Under the pieces are notes generated by a model. The model did no database searches, was not told where the DNA came from, and saw only the letters and a program-made list of their open reading frames with translations. A stretch of DNA of 64,000 nt from Plectrocnemia conspersa (lineage: Eukaryota > Arthropoda > Insecta > Trichoptera > Polycentropodidae): the NCBI GenBank assembly GCA_009617715.1, contig VTFK01000092.1, positions 62,001-126,000 on the forward strand, written 5' to 3'. This document shows positions 33,916 through 46,589 of the stretch, piece by piece. The stretch's first letter is position 1, and each line of letters begins with the position of its first letter. The translations under genes were made by a program, and so were the position numbers.

Positions 33916-34309
33916 GTAGTGACGCTTTGATAAGGGTATCAAAATAAACGTATACGATGAACTTATAACATCTTGAGAAAGATGATTTTATATTTATTCA
34001 TGGTTCTCTAGGGAATTTGTATATGCCATCACGTTCAAAATATGCGATTATACTGTCTTGATTCTTTACTCTAATGAAGTTTTTATGTAATAAGACGTAG
34101 TATAGCCAAATAAAGTAATTATTAATATTTGGTCTATTTTATTTAATACGTACCTGTATTTAGTGGCATTCTGTATTTAATCTTTCAGTCATTTTCATGT
34201 TATGGATTTATTTTGATATATAAAAAATAATCTCAAGTAAAAAATAACAACATCAAGGAGAAAATAAATCAAATTTGACTATTTGTCACCATTAAAATAA
34301 AAATTTTAT

Positions 34310-34775
34310 TTACGATTTAACAGAGCGATAATAGCACAGATTTTTAGACACTCCACTGAATTTAAAGGGCGGTGGGTGGCGGAAAACAATTTGACGCTTT
34401 CAACGGGTACCCCCATTAGGGTCGATTAAAGTTGGATCGCGGAATTATTACCAAAGATTCGCCTCTCGCGACGAATCCATCCAAGCTATATTACTTTATG
34501 CATTGCCCATTATATCGTCGAATACCAAAGTTAACTTTTAGACTTGTTATAAATCCCTCGCGAAGCGTGGCGAGAAGAGAGAGGTTTTCGATCGGATAGG
34601 GACCGCTTTTTTGAAAAGGTAATTTATGACGGGCATTGAAATTGGCTTTTGGCCTTTACAAAACCGATGATATTCTGCCGAATACGCCTTGACCGAACAA
34701 AGCTCAGTTTTGACCGGGCAAAGTTCGAATATTGTGCTTCGGCACACATAATGCATTAAACGCGAGATTCATTTT
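34310..34775. other. GC-elevated noncoding island
   Basis: Unique sequence with two near-repeats GACCGAACAAAGCTCAG and GACCGGGCAAAGTTCGA (34691 and 34713). A 69-codon frame on the minus strand is incidental. An AT microsatellite follows at 34880-34905. Confidence 0.35.
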
Positions 34776-35306
34776 ATTGGGGTTTTGGTTATTATTTAAA
34801 ACTTCGGTTAAGGTGGGTTTTATCCTTCATTGATACGTTTTGAAAACATTGTTTTAAAGTAATAACGATTCGTTTTAATCATATATATATATACATATAT
34901 ATATTTATGCAGAAAAAAAAATAAACACTAACACAATAAGTTTTATCTCCCATTCAAGTTAAAAAAATGGATATTTTTATATTTTCTCATAATCATGATC
35001 TAAGTGCATTTGAAAGTAGTAAATGGTTTTTGAATATGTGTATACCTAGATATCTTATACGAGAGAAGAAGACTTGTTAAACTTTTCAATATATGATAAA
35101 CATAAAACGTTTATCCATGGAGATAGCTCGAGAGCACGATGCAATCAGGATTCGACTAAAATTGAAAGGATTCCTCCTATAACAACTCGATCCACTTCAT
35201 ATACTTCAGATGCCATTGCTTCTTTATATTATAATGGTACATAATAGCTCCATAAATTTGAAAAATATTATATACTTGAGATAAATTCATACTGTGAATC
35301 TTTTTA

Positions 35307-35501
35307 TTATAGACAAGGTGGAGTGGCAAAACTATGGTGATATTTTATTTCATTCTTGGCGTTCATCACACTCTTGACACTTAATGCACCCGGCGTCGTA
35401 GACTTCTCGAGATTAAGATCTTTGGCACCGAAACTGCCTTTAATAAAGTCAGCCGCATTGCGGAACATTTTCGTCGGACACTGACGAAAATTTCGAAGCA
35501 T
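35307..35501 (-). CDS. Small ORF of 64 residues with adjacent poly(A) signal, unknown
   Basis: The minus-strand frame starts at 35501, in a GC-richer island (35300-35660). It encodes a basic, non-repetitive peptide starting MLRNFRQCPTKMFRNAADFI and ending HHSFATPPCL. AATAAA follows immediately after the stop (35304-35299 on the minus strand). A single exon with an abutting poly(A) signal could be the last exon of a gene, an intronless small gene or a retrocopy. I recognise no family, and the island could equally be noncoding. Its amphipathic, Arg/Lys-containing start would be compatible with a mitochondrial presequence, but this is speculation. Confidence 0.25.
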   Translation of the reverse strand: MLRNFRQCPTKMFRNAADFIKGSFGAKDLNLEKSTTPGALSVKSVMNAKNEIKYHHSFATPPCL

Positions 35502-35669
35502 TGTCCGACTGAGGATTTGTCCAGAGGACGTGTTTTGTTACACCACGTCAACCGAAAGATTCAACTGCGAGGGTTATTGTGTGGGAAACAATGTCGAGCT
35601 CTGATTGCTCTGACTTTGAAGGGAATCCGGGAATGGTCCAATTAAAAATAGTAGCTGAATCTGGAATGC

Positions 35670-37485
35670 ACGAGATGAAAGAATGCAGCGTGTTTTTTTC
35701 ATTGTGGTTATTGCCTATTGCTTGTGAGTTATCGTGACAATTTATTTTACAATATCAAAGTTTTGTTTGTAAAATGATGACTGTTTTAAGAAATTGGGAG
35801 ATAAAATAAAAAGCTAATAAAAATAAATAAATGTAATTATATATATAAGTTTCAGGTCAAAATTAATGAGAAATACAATTTTTTTTAACTGCTACAAAAA
35901 CTACACTAGTTTCAATTTATGATCCAATTTTATTTATCACAAAAATCATACTTTATTGTAAAAAAATAATAATTATATTTACTATTATTATATATTATTA
36001 ATACTAATTAAATCTAATTAAAAAAGCATTTAAACAAACTCTATTATTACAGCCTAATTAAAAAATATTTTACAATTAATTTTTGTGGTAGCACGCACTG
36101 CACAATCGTTGTTTAATAATTTGTCTATAATTTAAATCGATTTATTGGTAATTTAGAAATTAAAACAGAATTAAAATTTTAGGCGAAATTTACTTTATCA
36201 TTATCCATTGTGCCACTCAACGTTTTCTTAGGTAAATTAAATCTGCTGTAATTTTTTTTTAAAAATACTTAAAAAACAGCAAATTTTCAATAATAAATTA
36301 TTAATTATTATTATAATAAAAATATAAAATATAAATTTTATTTTTGCCATATTTTTAAAAATATATTTGTACATTAAATATAATTAATTTACCTGTGTAC
36401 AATACTTTTTTGACATCTTTATATTTAGAATGCATACAGTGTTTTTACTTAAATTTATATTTAGCTGTTTCTCAATCCTTAATTAATTATGGTATTTATT
36501 ATATTAGCTTGTATATTAACATAGTATTTTTATGGCGTTTTCTGAATGAGAAAATAATGAGAAACAATTGTCCAAAGTAACTTATCATACTTTTTTTCAT
36601 AGTATGGTTTATAAAATATTTAGACTATTAATCAGTAGTACTTAAATTAATAAAAATTATACTTATAAAAACATTTCTTATAAAATAATAATTGGTAATC
36701 ATTTATTTGTTATAAAATTATAATTAATATTCGCAACAATAGGAGTATAATTTTAATAAATGGGAATACAATATTTTAATAAATTACATTTAAAAGTATT
36801 ATCTGATATAATAATAATATTTTTTTTATACGAAGCAAATTTAGAATATTTACATATATGTGGAAAAAAATTAAGGGTCGTAATATAAGAAAGCATACTT
36901 TATTCAGTTAAAAAGATCATAGAATTTGATCTAGTTTTTATTATGAAATGTTCTTTTTATTCATTGAAAATCAAAACCTAAAAAATCAAGTTAAGGATAA
37001 TTTATTATTATTGATTAATTTTTATAATGGATATTAATAATATTATTTTTATTTATCTTATTAAATTCCAATTAAAAGCATTATAAATAAATTACTTTTT
37101 AGCTTTTACAAAACATGATCAAATTTTAAGCATTTTTATTTAATTGAACTTTTAGTCCTCATTAGAATTTAAAGAATATTTGGTAAAAAATCAGCAACGT
37201 GATAATTAATTAGGTATGATATTTCATTGCTAGTAAGAAGATCATCTAAGAACGATAACAATTATATATCATTTATTATTTATAATAGCATTATAGTGGC
37301 TTTGAAGATTGGTATTTATATCTCTTTAACCTCAAAATTAAGATTTATTATAACTACTTTACTTAACATAAAACTAAGCACATTTATTTTACTCTGATTA
37401 AGTCATGTGGAAAATCCAGTGTTTCAAAATAAAAAAAACAAAATTTATTATTAAGCACAAAATTAACTTCTAACTAAACTATTAT
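35670..37485. other. Extremely AT-rich intergenic DNA
   Basis: Nothing recognisable. Homopolymer and AT-only stretches dominate, and open frames are composed of AT-driven residues (I, N, Y, F, L, K). Confidence 0.6.
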
Positions 37486-37489
37486 AATA

Positions 37490-39400
37490 TTATACAGTAA
37501 AACTTCATATAACAAGCCCATCTATATACTAGCATAGGTTGCGTTATTAAAGTATACGTAGACAGCTTTAAAATTAGTTTTTTACATTTAAAAAATCTTT
37601 TTCTGAATGATAAAAATTAACTTAATATACGTTGTTAAAATAATCAATTAAATATAAAAAAATTCACATTTTTTCTAGATCACCAGAGCTCAAAAAATAA
37701 TATAATTCTAAAGTATTACAGATATTGATAAATTCTTCAGCTAAAAAGCTATTAGAGATAAACTCTATCTATCTATATATTTGCATAAAAGTCTTGGGTT
37801 GGGTTATTAAATCTTAAGTAGAAAGGTTTGAAGATTGTTATTAATCGTTAAAAAATCTCTTCTTTGAGATTAAGATTTCCTTTAAAAATAGATAAATATA
37901 AAAATAAAAAACATCCATTCTACATCATTGAAGTAAAAAAAAAAGATTGAATGTTTTATCATTAAAAATGGTGCCAAATTATTTACTAATTACTGAAAAT
38001 ATTGCTAAACATTTTGGCGAGAAAGCAATCGTAATTCAATATATTATAGTAGGAGTTTAAATGTCAAACCTATTAATCTATTTGCATAGTCAATGTTTGG
38101 TCTAACATTGTTTCTATTAAAATCATAGATAAATTATTTTATCATTAAAGATAAAGATTCACTTAATATAATTTGTTAGGAAAATCCGCCAAATATAAAA
38201 GAAAACACTGCCATTATTTCCTACAAAATTATGTATAAAGATCTAGTGTATTGTCATTAAAAATAATTGATTATAAAGTTCTACAGTTATTAGTAAGCCT
38301 ATCGCGAGAAAGCTATCGTAATTTAGTAGTGGTATTAGAGTGAGTTAAAAAAGCTTATGTCAAAAGCTAATATAATCAAAATAGCTCTTCAGTGAATATA
38401 TCAAATTTACATCAAATTTGTTGAGAAATTCGCCAAATATAAAGCAAAATACATTCACTTTTTACTACCAAATAAAAAATAAATATCTAGTCTTTGATCA
38501 TTAAAAAGGATGCAAAATTTATTATTAAATTTTTTTATATATTAGTATTTATATTTAAATATATTTTCAACACATATAAATATTTAATTAATTGATTTAT
38601 ATATATAAAGAAAAGCTGGAAAATATAAAACAACCATTCGAATAAATATTCGTAGTCCTGTCATAATAAAGAGACAAAATTCATGTCTAAGTTCTATACA
38701 TTTTATAAGCTATTTAAAGAAAAAGCTTTCGTAATTCAGTATAATAAAGTAGAATATAATGCATCAAACCCATTTATTTATTTACATAATAGTTGTGGAA
38801 TGGGTTAATAAAGTGTCTGTAGAAAGCTTTAATGATAAGTATTACTTAATTTTTTTTCCTCAAAGATATAAATTTACTTTGTTAAAAATCCGCAAAAATG
38901 TAAAACAAACACATACATTGTACATCATTAAAGTGTTACTAAAGTTAAAAATTACTAAGTTCTGAAATATTTTTGCAAAAAAGCTTTCAGATTAATACAG
39001 TAAAACTAAAAGCACCTAACTTATCCATCTATTTGCATAATAGTCACGGGCTATACAAATAATGCATCTTTGTAATTCGATATTCATAGTTAAAATATCT
39101 TTTCCTCAAATATATAGATTCAATTAATTTACTTTTCTAAGAAATAATTATACACCACTAAAGTCGAAATAAAAATCTATAGCTTTGTTATAAAAAGAAA
39201 CTTTCGGTGAATAAGCTATAGTAGTTAAATAGAATACAGTAAAACCAATATTTGTATAAAAGTTAAAAAAATATTTAGTCTTTCTAGTGGAAATTTAGAT
39301 TCAGTAAAAACACATTGAAAGTAGAAATAAAAAGTTCTACAATTATTATGTCTCTAAAAAATAGTAAAAAAATTGATTTTTTAATAGTAAAACGATTTAA
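37490..39400 (+). repeat. Ancient tandem array of a roughly 300-bp unit
   Basis: Six or more diverged units share an ordered set of markers. AAAGCT(A/T)TCGTAATTCAG (about 38025, 38310 and 38722) is followed by TCAAACC(C/T)ATTTAT or CCATCTAT with (C)TATTTGCATAATAGT (37775, 38085, 38785 and 39030). Next come GGGTTATTAAA or GGGTTAATAAAG, GTAGAAAG(C/G)TTT (37820 and 38820) and TCAAAGATATAAATT-type blocks (38860 and 39100). AAATCCGCCAAATATAAAA (38183; variants 38435 and 38890) and CATCATTAAAGT (38930; variant 37925) complete the unit. Spacing between equivalent markers is about 240-310 bp. No coding content. Confidence 0.7.
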
Positions 39401-39879
39401 TTAGTTTCATGCTTAACGACATACATATATATTATGTCGTTATAGCAGTTTAATATAATCGGTGCCTAGCAATCGCTTTAAACACAAAACGCCGTGTGAT
39501 ACATTAGCCTGATCTTTTGTGTCAAATTATATCAGCATCAGCTTGCGACACATATCTGGCACTGTGCCATATCTGAGCTCAAAGAGAAACACAATCATCA
39601 CGAGCTAATGTATAAATGACAATAACCACAACAGTGAGCACATTGCATTACTTTTTTCTCGTTCCGCATTCCGCCATTCGGTCGGTATTTATATTTTTTT
39701 GGTTGTTTTCGGAGGAAAAACTATTATTATATAATAATATAGCAGTGTGTATTTATTTATTGTTCCTATGTAGTAATTGTATTTAGAAAGGTAATACACA
39801 GTAAAAACAAAATATTTTATATGTACACTTATCTATTTATTTTTAACTTTTAACTAATAAGCGTTTTAAAATATCATAA

Positions 39880-39935
39880 CTATCTGAAAGACCTGGGTTT
39901 GAGTCGCACATAAGCTCTAGTGTTTTTAAATTTAT
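39880..39935 (+). mobile_element. Possible SINE head fragment
   Basis: ATCTGAAAGACCTGGGTTTGAGTC resembles the head CTGAAAGGCCT and a B box of the SINE at 45.7 kb. The A-to-B spacing is shortened and no tail is evident. Confidence 0.3.
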
Positions 39936-40339
39936 ATCATGTCTGGAAGTTCAGTTTTAATAATTCCAATCGATTATGACAGATAAGATGTTATAAGTCT
40001 CACGAAGGAATAATTAAAATAAATTGAGCTAGATCGCGAATCGTGACATTTATTGATTGTATGCTAAAATAATAGTTTTATTTGATAATGCATATGCTAC
40101 TGATTTATGAATTTTGCTTTTAATCATGATTAATATTAATACATATTTAATATATTTAATAAAATAAGGTATACAAATACCATTATTTATTTAGTAGTTG
40201 TTTATTGTGTTAACATGGTTGTAACATATTAGGCTAAAACCTGTCATGTTTAAAATAAATAGTACTAATGTGTTATGATACACTTAAAATAACATTGATA
40301 TGTATTATTTGACACAATGGCCCATTGACATCCATTTAA

Positions 40340-40720
40340 AATATACATTTAAACTTATCCGTCCGGACGAATCCATTTCGTTGTCAATCCGCCAGCGATA
40401 AAATTACACTTTTTCCTTCCGATTTCCCCCTCAAAAGTTGCACGCCCGCAAATTGCCTCGGCCGTAAACATAAAACACACAGCGAAGGAGGCGTGTAAAA
40501 AATAAATACAAATAAACAGCAAACGAGGTTAGAAGAAGAAAAATTACTCGGGCTGATATCAATTCGCGCAATAAAAGTCGTAAACAAGGCCTGATTACTA
40601 TTGTTCGCGCCTCCGCGGGGTATAATAAAATTTAAAGTCGGCCAGAAAATCTCCGCTTGCGAGAGCTAAAAAAGTAACCGCGTGAGACTTCGGTTACTTT
40701 TGCACAGCACTATAAATGAC
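40340..40720. other. GC-elevated noncoding island
   Basis: Unique, CG-containing sequence (CCGTCCGGACGAATCC, CGCGCCTCCGCGGGG) with no protein-like frame. It contains the inverted pair AAAGTAACCG and CGGTTACTTTT (40669 and 40691). It directly precedes the triplicated unit at 40.9 kb. Confidence 0.35.
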
Positions 40721-40924
40721 AAATTTGTTTTTATTATATTCGTAGTTTGACAATTAAACTCTTGTTGGTATAATTTGTAGCAGACATCTTTTGCTACTGC
40801 TCCAACAAAATGCAAATTTTTAGCCCTAAAATAATAATTTAATTATACAAATAAATTTATTTGTAAAATTAAAAAAAAAGCAGTTTTAATTATAATTGTA
40901 ATATAAGATGAAGTTAATTTTTAT

Positions 40925-41490
40925 TGGTAAATTATACCACTGACAAGCCACATTTGAAATATGTCTTTTTCCAAACGTTAAATTTTCTCTCGATTACCAT
41001 CTAATTATGTATGAACAATTAACGTTAATTGTATAAGCCTTGGAACGCTGTTTTAAGATACAACAAATATTTATATTGGAATATCTTCTTCGAAACGATA
41101 AATTTGCTCTCGAGTACTAGCCAGTTATATATGAACAATTTAAATGCATTAATTAAGGCTTGGAACGCTGTTTTATAAAATAATAATTATATTTATTGTT
41201 AATTTAAAAAATGGATCTCAAAATATTGTCATATTTTAATTATTCATATAATTTTTTTTCTTTAAAAAGTATGAACAATAATATATCATTACATTTATAT
41301 GTGTTTTAGATTTATATTTATATTTTTTCCAACAACAGTTTTTTTATTACAATCAAACATTAAATTGTGACACTGACAAGTTTTGTTTAAAATATGTCTT
41401 TATCGAAACGATAAATTTGCTCTTGAATCACAGCATTTTATATGAACAATTTTCATTTTTTGTGTAAGGCTTGGAACGCTGATCTATAAT
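40925..41490 (+). repeat. Triplicated unit of about 120 bp with a well-kept core
   Basis: Three copies (about 40930-41060, 41080-41175 and 41360-41485). Each contains in order a CTTCGAAACG or TATCGAAACG block, ATAAATTTGCTCTCGA (first copy TTAAATTTTCTCTCGA), TATGAACAATT and GGCTTGGAACGCTG (first copy CCTTGGAACGCTG). Copies 1 and 3 also share CACTGACAAG at their left. Spacers between copies differ in length and are not conserved. Confidence 0.75.
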
Positions 41491-41494
41491 ATAA

Positions 41495-43265
41495 AATAAC
41501 GTTTAGAATTTCTCAAATCAAACTTGATGAAAAATGCTCTGGCTTAGAAACATCTAACCAAAACTAAGATGATTTGTTTATGAAAGAATGTAGAAAAGAA
41601 AATAAAGCAAAAATGTTGCAAATACCAAAAAAAATAAGTAGCCTTTTCCTAGTCCAGATTTAAATGACTATCTTTTTAAAATCTTGGTTTTATTTAGAAT
41701 TGCGTCTTAATAGTATAATAAATTATATTTTATTAAACAGATTAAGAGAAAATATCTGTCGAAGATGTCAGAAGGTTCCTAATGTAAAGTAACAGTAAAT
41801 ATTGTAAAATTTATTGTCATAATATTTTTTTGTATTAGTATGGTTTAATGTAATTAATCTCACAATATAATTTGTAGCAGTATTTTAAAGCTCTACATAT
41901 TTTTATAATTATTAATTATGCAAATGAATTAATAATACAGAGATTTATTTCTTGGAATCAAATCTTACAGTCTTAATAATAATATTTATAATTCAATTAT
42001 ATATTAAAGCACTTTGTTATGCGATAAATCTACATGTTTATACAAAATATATACGTATATAGTATATAAATATGATATATATGTGATTAAATAAAGAAAA
42101 AAATTTATGTAGCTTATTAAAATGTCTAAACATTGTGATATATACAAAAATACTGAAACACAGAAATTTAACATCCATTACTTTCTATTTATCGTTTAAT
42201 AATCAGTTATTTATTACCGTTAAAAACGTTTGCATAGTTTAAATTATCCTCTACATTTATGCTTTTATTGTGCAAATTACGTGAGTATTTACATTTTTAA
42301 AACATAACTTTACAACTAAGACTTTAAGTGCCAATAAAACAGCATTTCGATGCTTTGAGACAATTCATTTATTATGCTATTAACTTTATGTTCACACATC
42401 AAAATATAGATACTCGTAAACGCTTGCTTTAAACGCTAAACTGAAACTTTGGTTAAAATTATTTTTAATAAACTGCAAATTGTTTCATCAGCATATTATA
42501 AAATCATACGTATACTGGAAAAAGAGAAGCATTTTTCTTATACCCTCTTTCGAATCTGGGTTACTCTTGAAACGTCCTATTTCTTTTCGCTTTCAGTTTG
42601 TAAACAATAAATAAATAAGAAACGAAACGCTAGTGATACAATAAGCTATTTAAAAAATATTATATTGTATTTACGTTAACATATTATAATATAAACCAAA
42701 TTTTTATAGTAAGTAATTATTAAAATATTACAAATTGCAGCTTTGTGGTTTTAAAAAAATATTATTAGCATACTATTTATGTTTATAGTAGCAATTTTGC
42801 AAATATTATCAAATTTGTTATAATGTATTTTGTGTAGTTTCTTAAATACAATATTCAAATTCATAACTTTACAGTTAAACACGAGTTTAATCCCAAAGGT
42901 GTTTTAACCAGCAAAAATAGATAAACTATTTCATTCGCACTTTAAATTTAGATCTGCTGAAACTATTCGCATGAGATACGAACTTCATTTTATCCTTAAT
43001 TATATAATATATTTGAACTCTACTTGAGTTAATAAAATACCTAAAATATGTTTTTTTACTATTATTATTATTAATATTTATTGTTCATGTTACTACTGTT
43101 TGAAGAGTCTGCTACTGATTATATAAAATCAAGTGTAAGAAATTTTTGTATTTGTAAAAAAGTTTTCAAAACAATATTTTTAAATCAAGTACCCATTATA
43201 AACACAAATATAAATATATATCTGCCTTAATATTGCATTTTTTTGCAGTTTACGAAACATCAACA
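41495..43265. other. AT-rich intergenic DNA
   Basis: No gene or recognised repeat is seen. Confidence 0.5.
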
Positions 43266-43269
43266 TTAA

Positions 43270-44030
43270 AAAATGTTTATGTTAACCTAAAAAACGTTGA
43301 ACGTCGGCTTTTTTTCTTCGCCGTCAAAGGTCCATTAACCCATTAACGCCCGTGTTTTTTTTTATTAACGTTTAAAATAAATTCGAACAAGGGGTGTCGT
43401 TAGTGTCTATTATTATTTTTTCACTCATTGTGTATTCATCACAGCCGAAAAGCGGACTCATCAGAGAGACATTTTGGCAGAGACCAGAGTAAACAAATAA
43501 ATTAATTCCGAGATGTTTCAGGAGAGCGAATAATAAAAATTTACATCAAAAGCGGCGAGGTAGAACGATGTTAGGTGTTTTAAACGTTAGACTCGATTAG
43601 CAAATTTGGAATATTTAGACCGCGAAATGACTGATGAGTTCGAAAAACGAAGTTTATTTCTCGTCAGCGTAAAGAATGGACATCCATTAAATAGTATTCA
43701 TAAACTTTCAAATCATTTATAAAAAATATGATCTAAGCCAAGGGTCATTGCCTAAATATCTTCACTTAACCGAGCCCCAGATTCACATTTCATAAAACGA
43801 TTTCATTGCTGATTTTACAGTTTTAAAATAAATGTTACATAATATCATGTAGTCTGATATACTTTATCGACGAAACTTCTTGTAATCGTTGCGATGAAAA
43901 AGACTCGAAACTCGCGTAAAAATATGGTTTACTTGAACGAAGGCAGAATGGAAAATGCAATAAAAAAACAAGGCGCATAATTCTGCCGAACAGATTCCAA
44001 ACACTCTGGATTAAGAGTTGCATAGAATGA
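43270..44030. other. Two less AT-rich blocks (43270-43680 and 43735-44030)
   Basis: Higher-complexity noncoding DNA. The first contains AACGTCGGC and GGCGAGGTAGAACGATG segments. The second carries the near repeat TTCATTGCTGATTTTACAGTTTT (43801) and AACGTTGCTGATTTTATCAATTT (44032), hinting at an internal duplication of about 230 bp. No coding frame is supported. Confidence 0.35.
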
Positions 44031-44139
44031 CAACGTTGCTGATTTTATCAATTTTTAAATCAATGTTACACATAATCTACTAGTTTAATTCTGCACTAAA
44101 AAAATTGTGCTACAATAAATATAGTAATGTTTTGTCGGA

Positions 44140-45460
44140 ACTTCGCATTATAGTTGCGGTGAAATAGTGGATAAATGCAATAGCAGAGTCTGGGTTCTCC
44201 CCAAATTATCGCATTAGCCAGAATGATGGAGCTTAAAAGGGACATTGTTTTTTGCACAATTATCAGGGCTACTTCTTTCAGAGTTAGGGACTTTATTCAG
44301 AAGAACTACATACAGACAAACTAATATATTTAACCACTTACGCAGTAACTAAAACTCCAAGAGTTTAATCTGATTTTCGAGACGACTTAAAAGCTACGTG
44401 ACGCAGTATGTTTTCATTATTGCGTAAATTATATGAGCAATTTTTTTTGAAGTCTCGAGATGTTAATTACTCATAAGTACCAGAAAACTACTTTTTGTGA
44501 AAAATTTGCGGTAGATATTAAATTCTACTCTGCGTATAATACAATTGTTATTCTACCCTTTAGTTACTGTCACGTAGTAGTTACTGAGAGACGCACCAGG
44601 AGAGACACCATAGAATCACAGCATGAGACACATGAACAGATAGTCCATCGTCATGATAAGAACGCATAACGACAGATTCCAGCCGCTCTACGAAATCAGA
44701 GCCGACAATAATACAACTCGATACTCCAGCAAAGACTATTTGACTATTAAGACATGCCATTTCAACTCCGTATGTGGTAATTTATTTATGTCCAAGAAAT
44801 ATGACGATATAATCACACAAAAAATATGACTAAATAAAATAAGATTCTTTTAACATAAGCGTTCTTTTTAGAATGGACAATTATGGTTCTAAACAGACAT
44901 AATTTTGATCTAAGTTATTAAATCTTGTTGAAAGTGAATAATACTGTGTATATTCTAAACGTGCTAAATTAAAGATCTCAGGCCACACTATCTCGTCAAA
45001 AAGCATAACAGGATTTTATGTCACAGTTAGTTACATGCAAAAGAATCTCAAGCCACTGGCATGCGGGCCGTGGAGGCAATCTCGTATCTTGCGGCCCGCA
45101 TGCTGATACGACACCCGGCCAGATAAAACCCCGTCAACTAGCTTTGTTTGTTATGAGTGTAAACTTGAAGTTTGTCCCGTCAATATATAAACAATCCGAT
45201 GGGACGGTAGAGCGGATTTTCAGTTTTACATAGCGAGAGCTTTTGTGTATCGCAAAGTTCCTTTCAATTGGACGCGCTCCCTTCTATCTCTCTCTCTTTC
45301 TCTTTACTCTCACAGATAACGAACACGGTGGATGTGTTTTACATCCGTATGAACGTCGAACACGTTTAGAAGCGAGTTTACGCTTCCTTTTCGCTTGTGA
45401 AGTGTTGCCGTTCGTTTCCGACGAGGGAATGTTTATTTACTATAACAATACTATTGCATA
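44140..45460. other. Series of GC-elevated noncoding blocks
   Basis: Includes 44150-44410, 44560-44720, 44990-45240 and 45240-45430. A hairpin ATGCGGGCCGTGG...GCGGCCCGCATG is at 45060-45102 and a CT tract at 45287-45306. Several 70-codon frames are open, but none has protein features or splice context. Confidence 0.35.
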
Positions 45461-45699
45461 ACATAATAAGGAATATTTCTAAAAAATAAATGTTTGACAT
45501 GAAGAGTATAAAAGGTACTTTTAAGTATAATCCACAAAGAGAAATTTAATTCCAGGTACTTTTTGGGGTTTCTGAAATCATTATTTACAATAATCAAGAT
45601 GATTTTTATTAAAAAATGTGTTGATTATTTTTTTATAAATTAATGTTAAGTAACTGATTATCTTATTTGACGTATTTTAAAACAAATGATTTTTATACT

Positions 45700-46040
45700 T
45701 ATAGCATAGTCTGAAAGGCCTAGACTAGTAATCCAGATACTATAGGTTCGAACCACGGTAGCAGATTCGAATTTTTAATTTATAAAAATGCGCTAATATT
45801 AAAAAAACTAACCCATAGCGAGTGACATTTACTAAATATTTAACATAATACATATAATATATAATTAATTATATAAATATCACTGATTTCTTGACTAAAA
45901 AATGTAGCGGATAATTCTTACTTGTAAATATTTATTATGTATGATTGAGTTGGTACAGATTTATTCCGTTATAACGCATTGGGCTTACGCCTGTCAGGTT
46001 ACAACAAGATTTAATAAAAATAAATAAATTAGGCTAAGTG
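45700..46040 (+). mobile_element. tRNA-derived SINE, near-complete copy
   Basis: The head carries an RNA polymerase III A box (TAGCATAGTCTG, 45702) and B box (GGTTCGAACC, 45745) at tRNA-like spacing. It continues into CACGGTAGCAGATTCGAATT and a body without coding capacity. The 3' domain TAACGCATTGGGCTTACGCC and AACAAGATTTAATAAAAATA is shared with the copies at 29.1 kb (reverse) and 29.9 kb. The A-rich end runs into a composite-repeat fragment. Confidence 0.75.
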
Positions 46041-46044
46041 CAAA

Positions 46045-46310
46045 ATACAAACTAAACCTCTCAGGAAAAAATTCACAGAAGAAGTAGAGACAAACGCCGC
46101 GTTTCACATATTGCTCCATAGTTTATGTTCTATGTTTTAAAAAAATATAGTTATTATATGAAGCGATATTACTACAAAATTCTGATATGAGAGCATTGAT
46201 CAAAGTATATTTAAACCGAATTTTAGTCAATAGGAGAGCGCAAAAACAATTATCACTTCTTAAAAGTCAAAAATTCATGTCAAAAGCAATAAAATCGTGA
46301 CGGTAACGGT
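46045..46310 (-). mobile_element. Composite-repeat interior fragment (foldback arm side)
   Basis: Collinear with 21540-21810: shared blocks include TATTGCTCCATAGTTTAT, TATGAGAGCATTGATCAAAGT, AATAGGAGAGCGCAAAAACA and AATTATCACTTCTTAAAAGTC. End modules are absent. A piece similar to the SINE 3' domain (GACGCATTAGGGTAACC) follows at about 46350-46375. Confidence 0.65.
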
Positions 46311-46589
46311 GTATTTCTTGTGTAATGAAACAATACAATGTATTTTTTTACCATCGAGACGCATTAGGGTAACCTGTTAGATCACAATAATTTTAAATTA
46401 ATTTAATTATATAAATATATATACAATTTGCGATCTAAAAATATTTTTTATTAAAAGATGTATCTTTGAAAATAAAAGCGTGCACAGTCTTATGAACATT
46501 TTTACAAGAAAAAAAAAATTCATTTTGAAGATGCATCTGCACAGAAAAAACAGGTCCGCATAATAATTAAATTAGAATATAGTCTTTAA

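Noticed and set aside
37490..39400. CRISPR-like or VNTR array
   Set aside because: Units are about 300 bp, highly diverged and without short identical repeats. It is an old tandem duplication in a eukaryotic genome.
45700..45760. Functional tRNA gene
   Set aside because: Pol III boxes are present, but the sequence does not fold into a full cloverleaf with paired acceptor stem. The related copies and A-rich tail mark it as a SINE.
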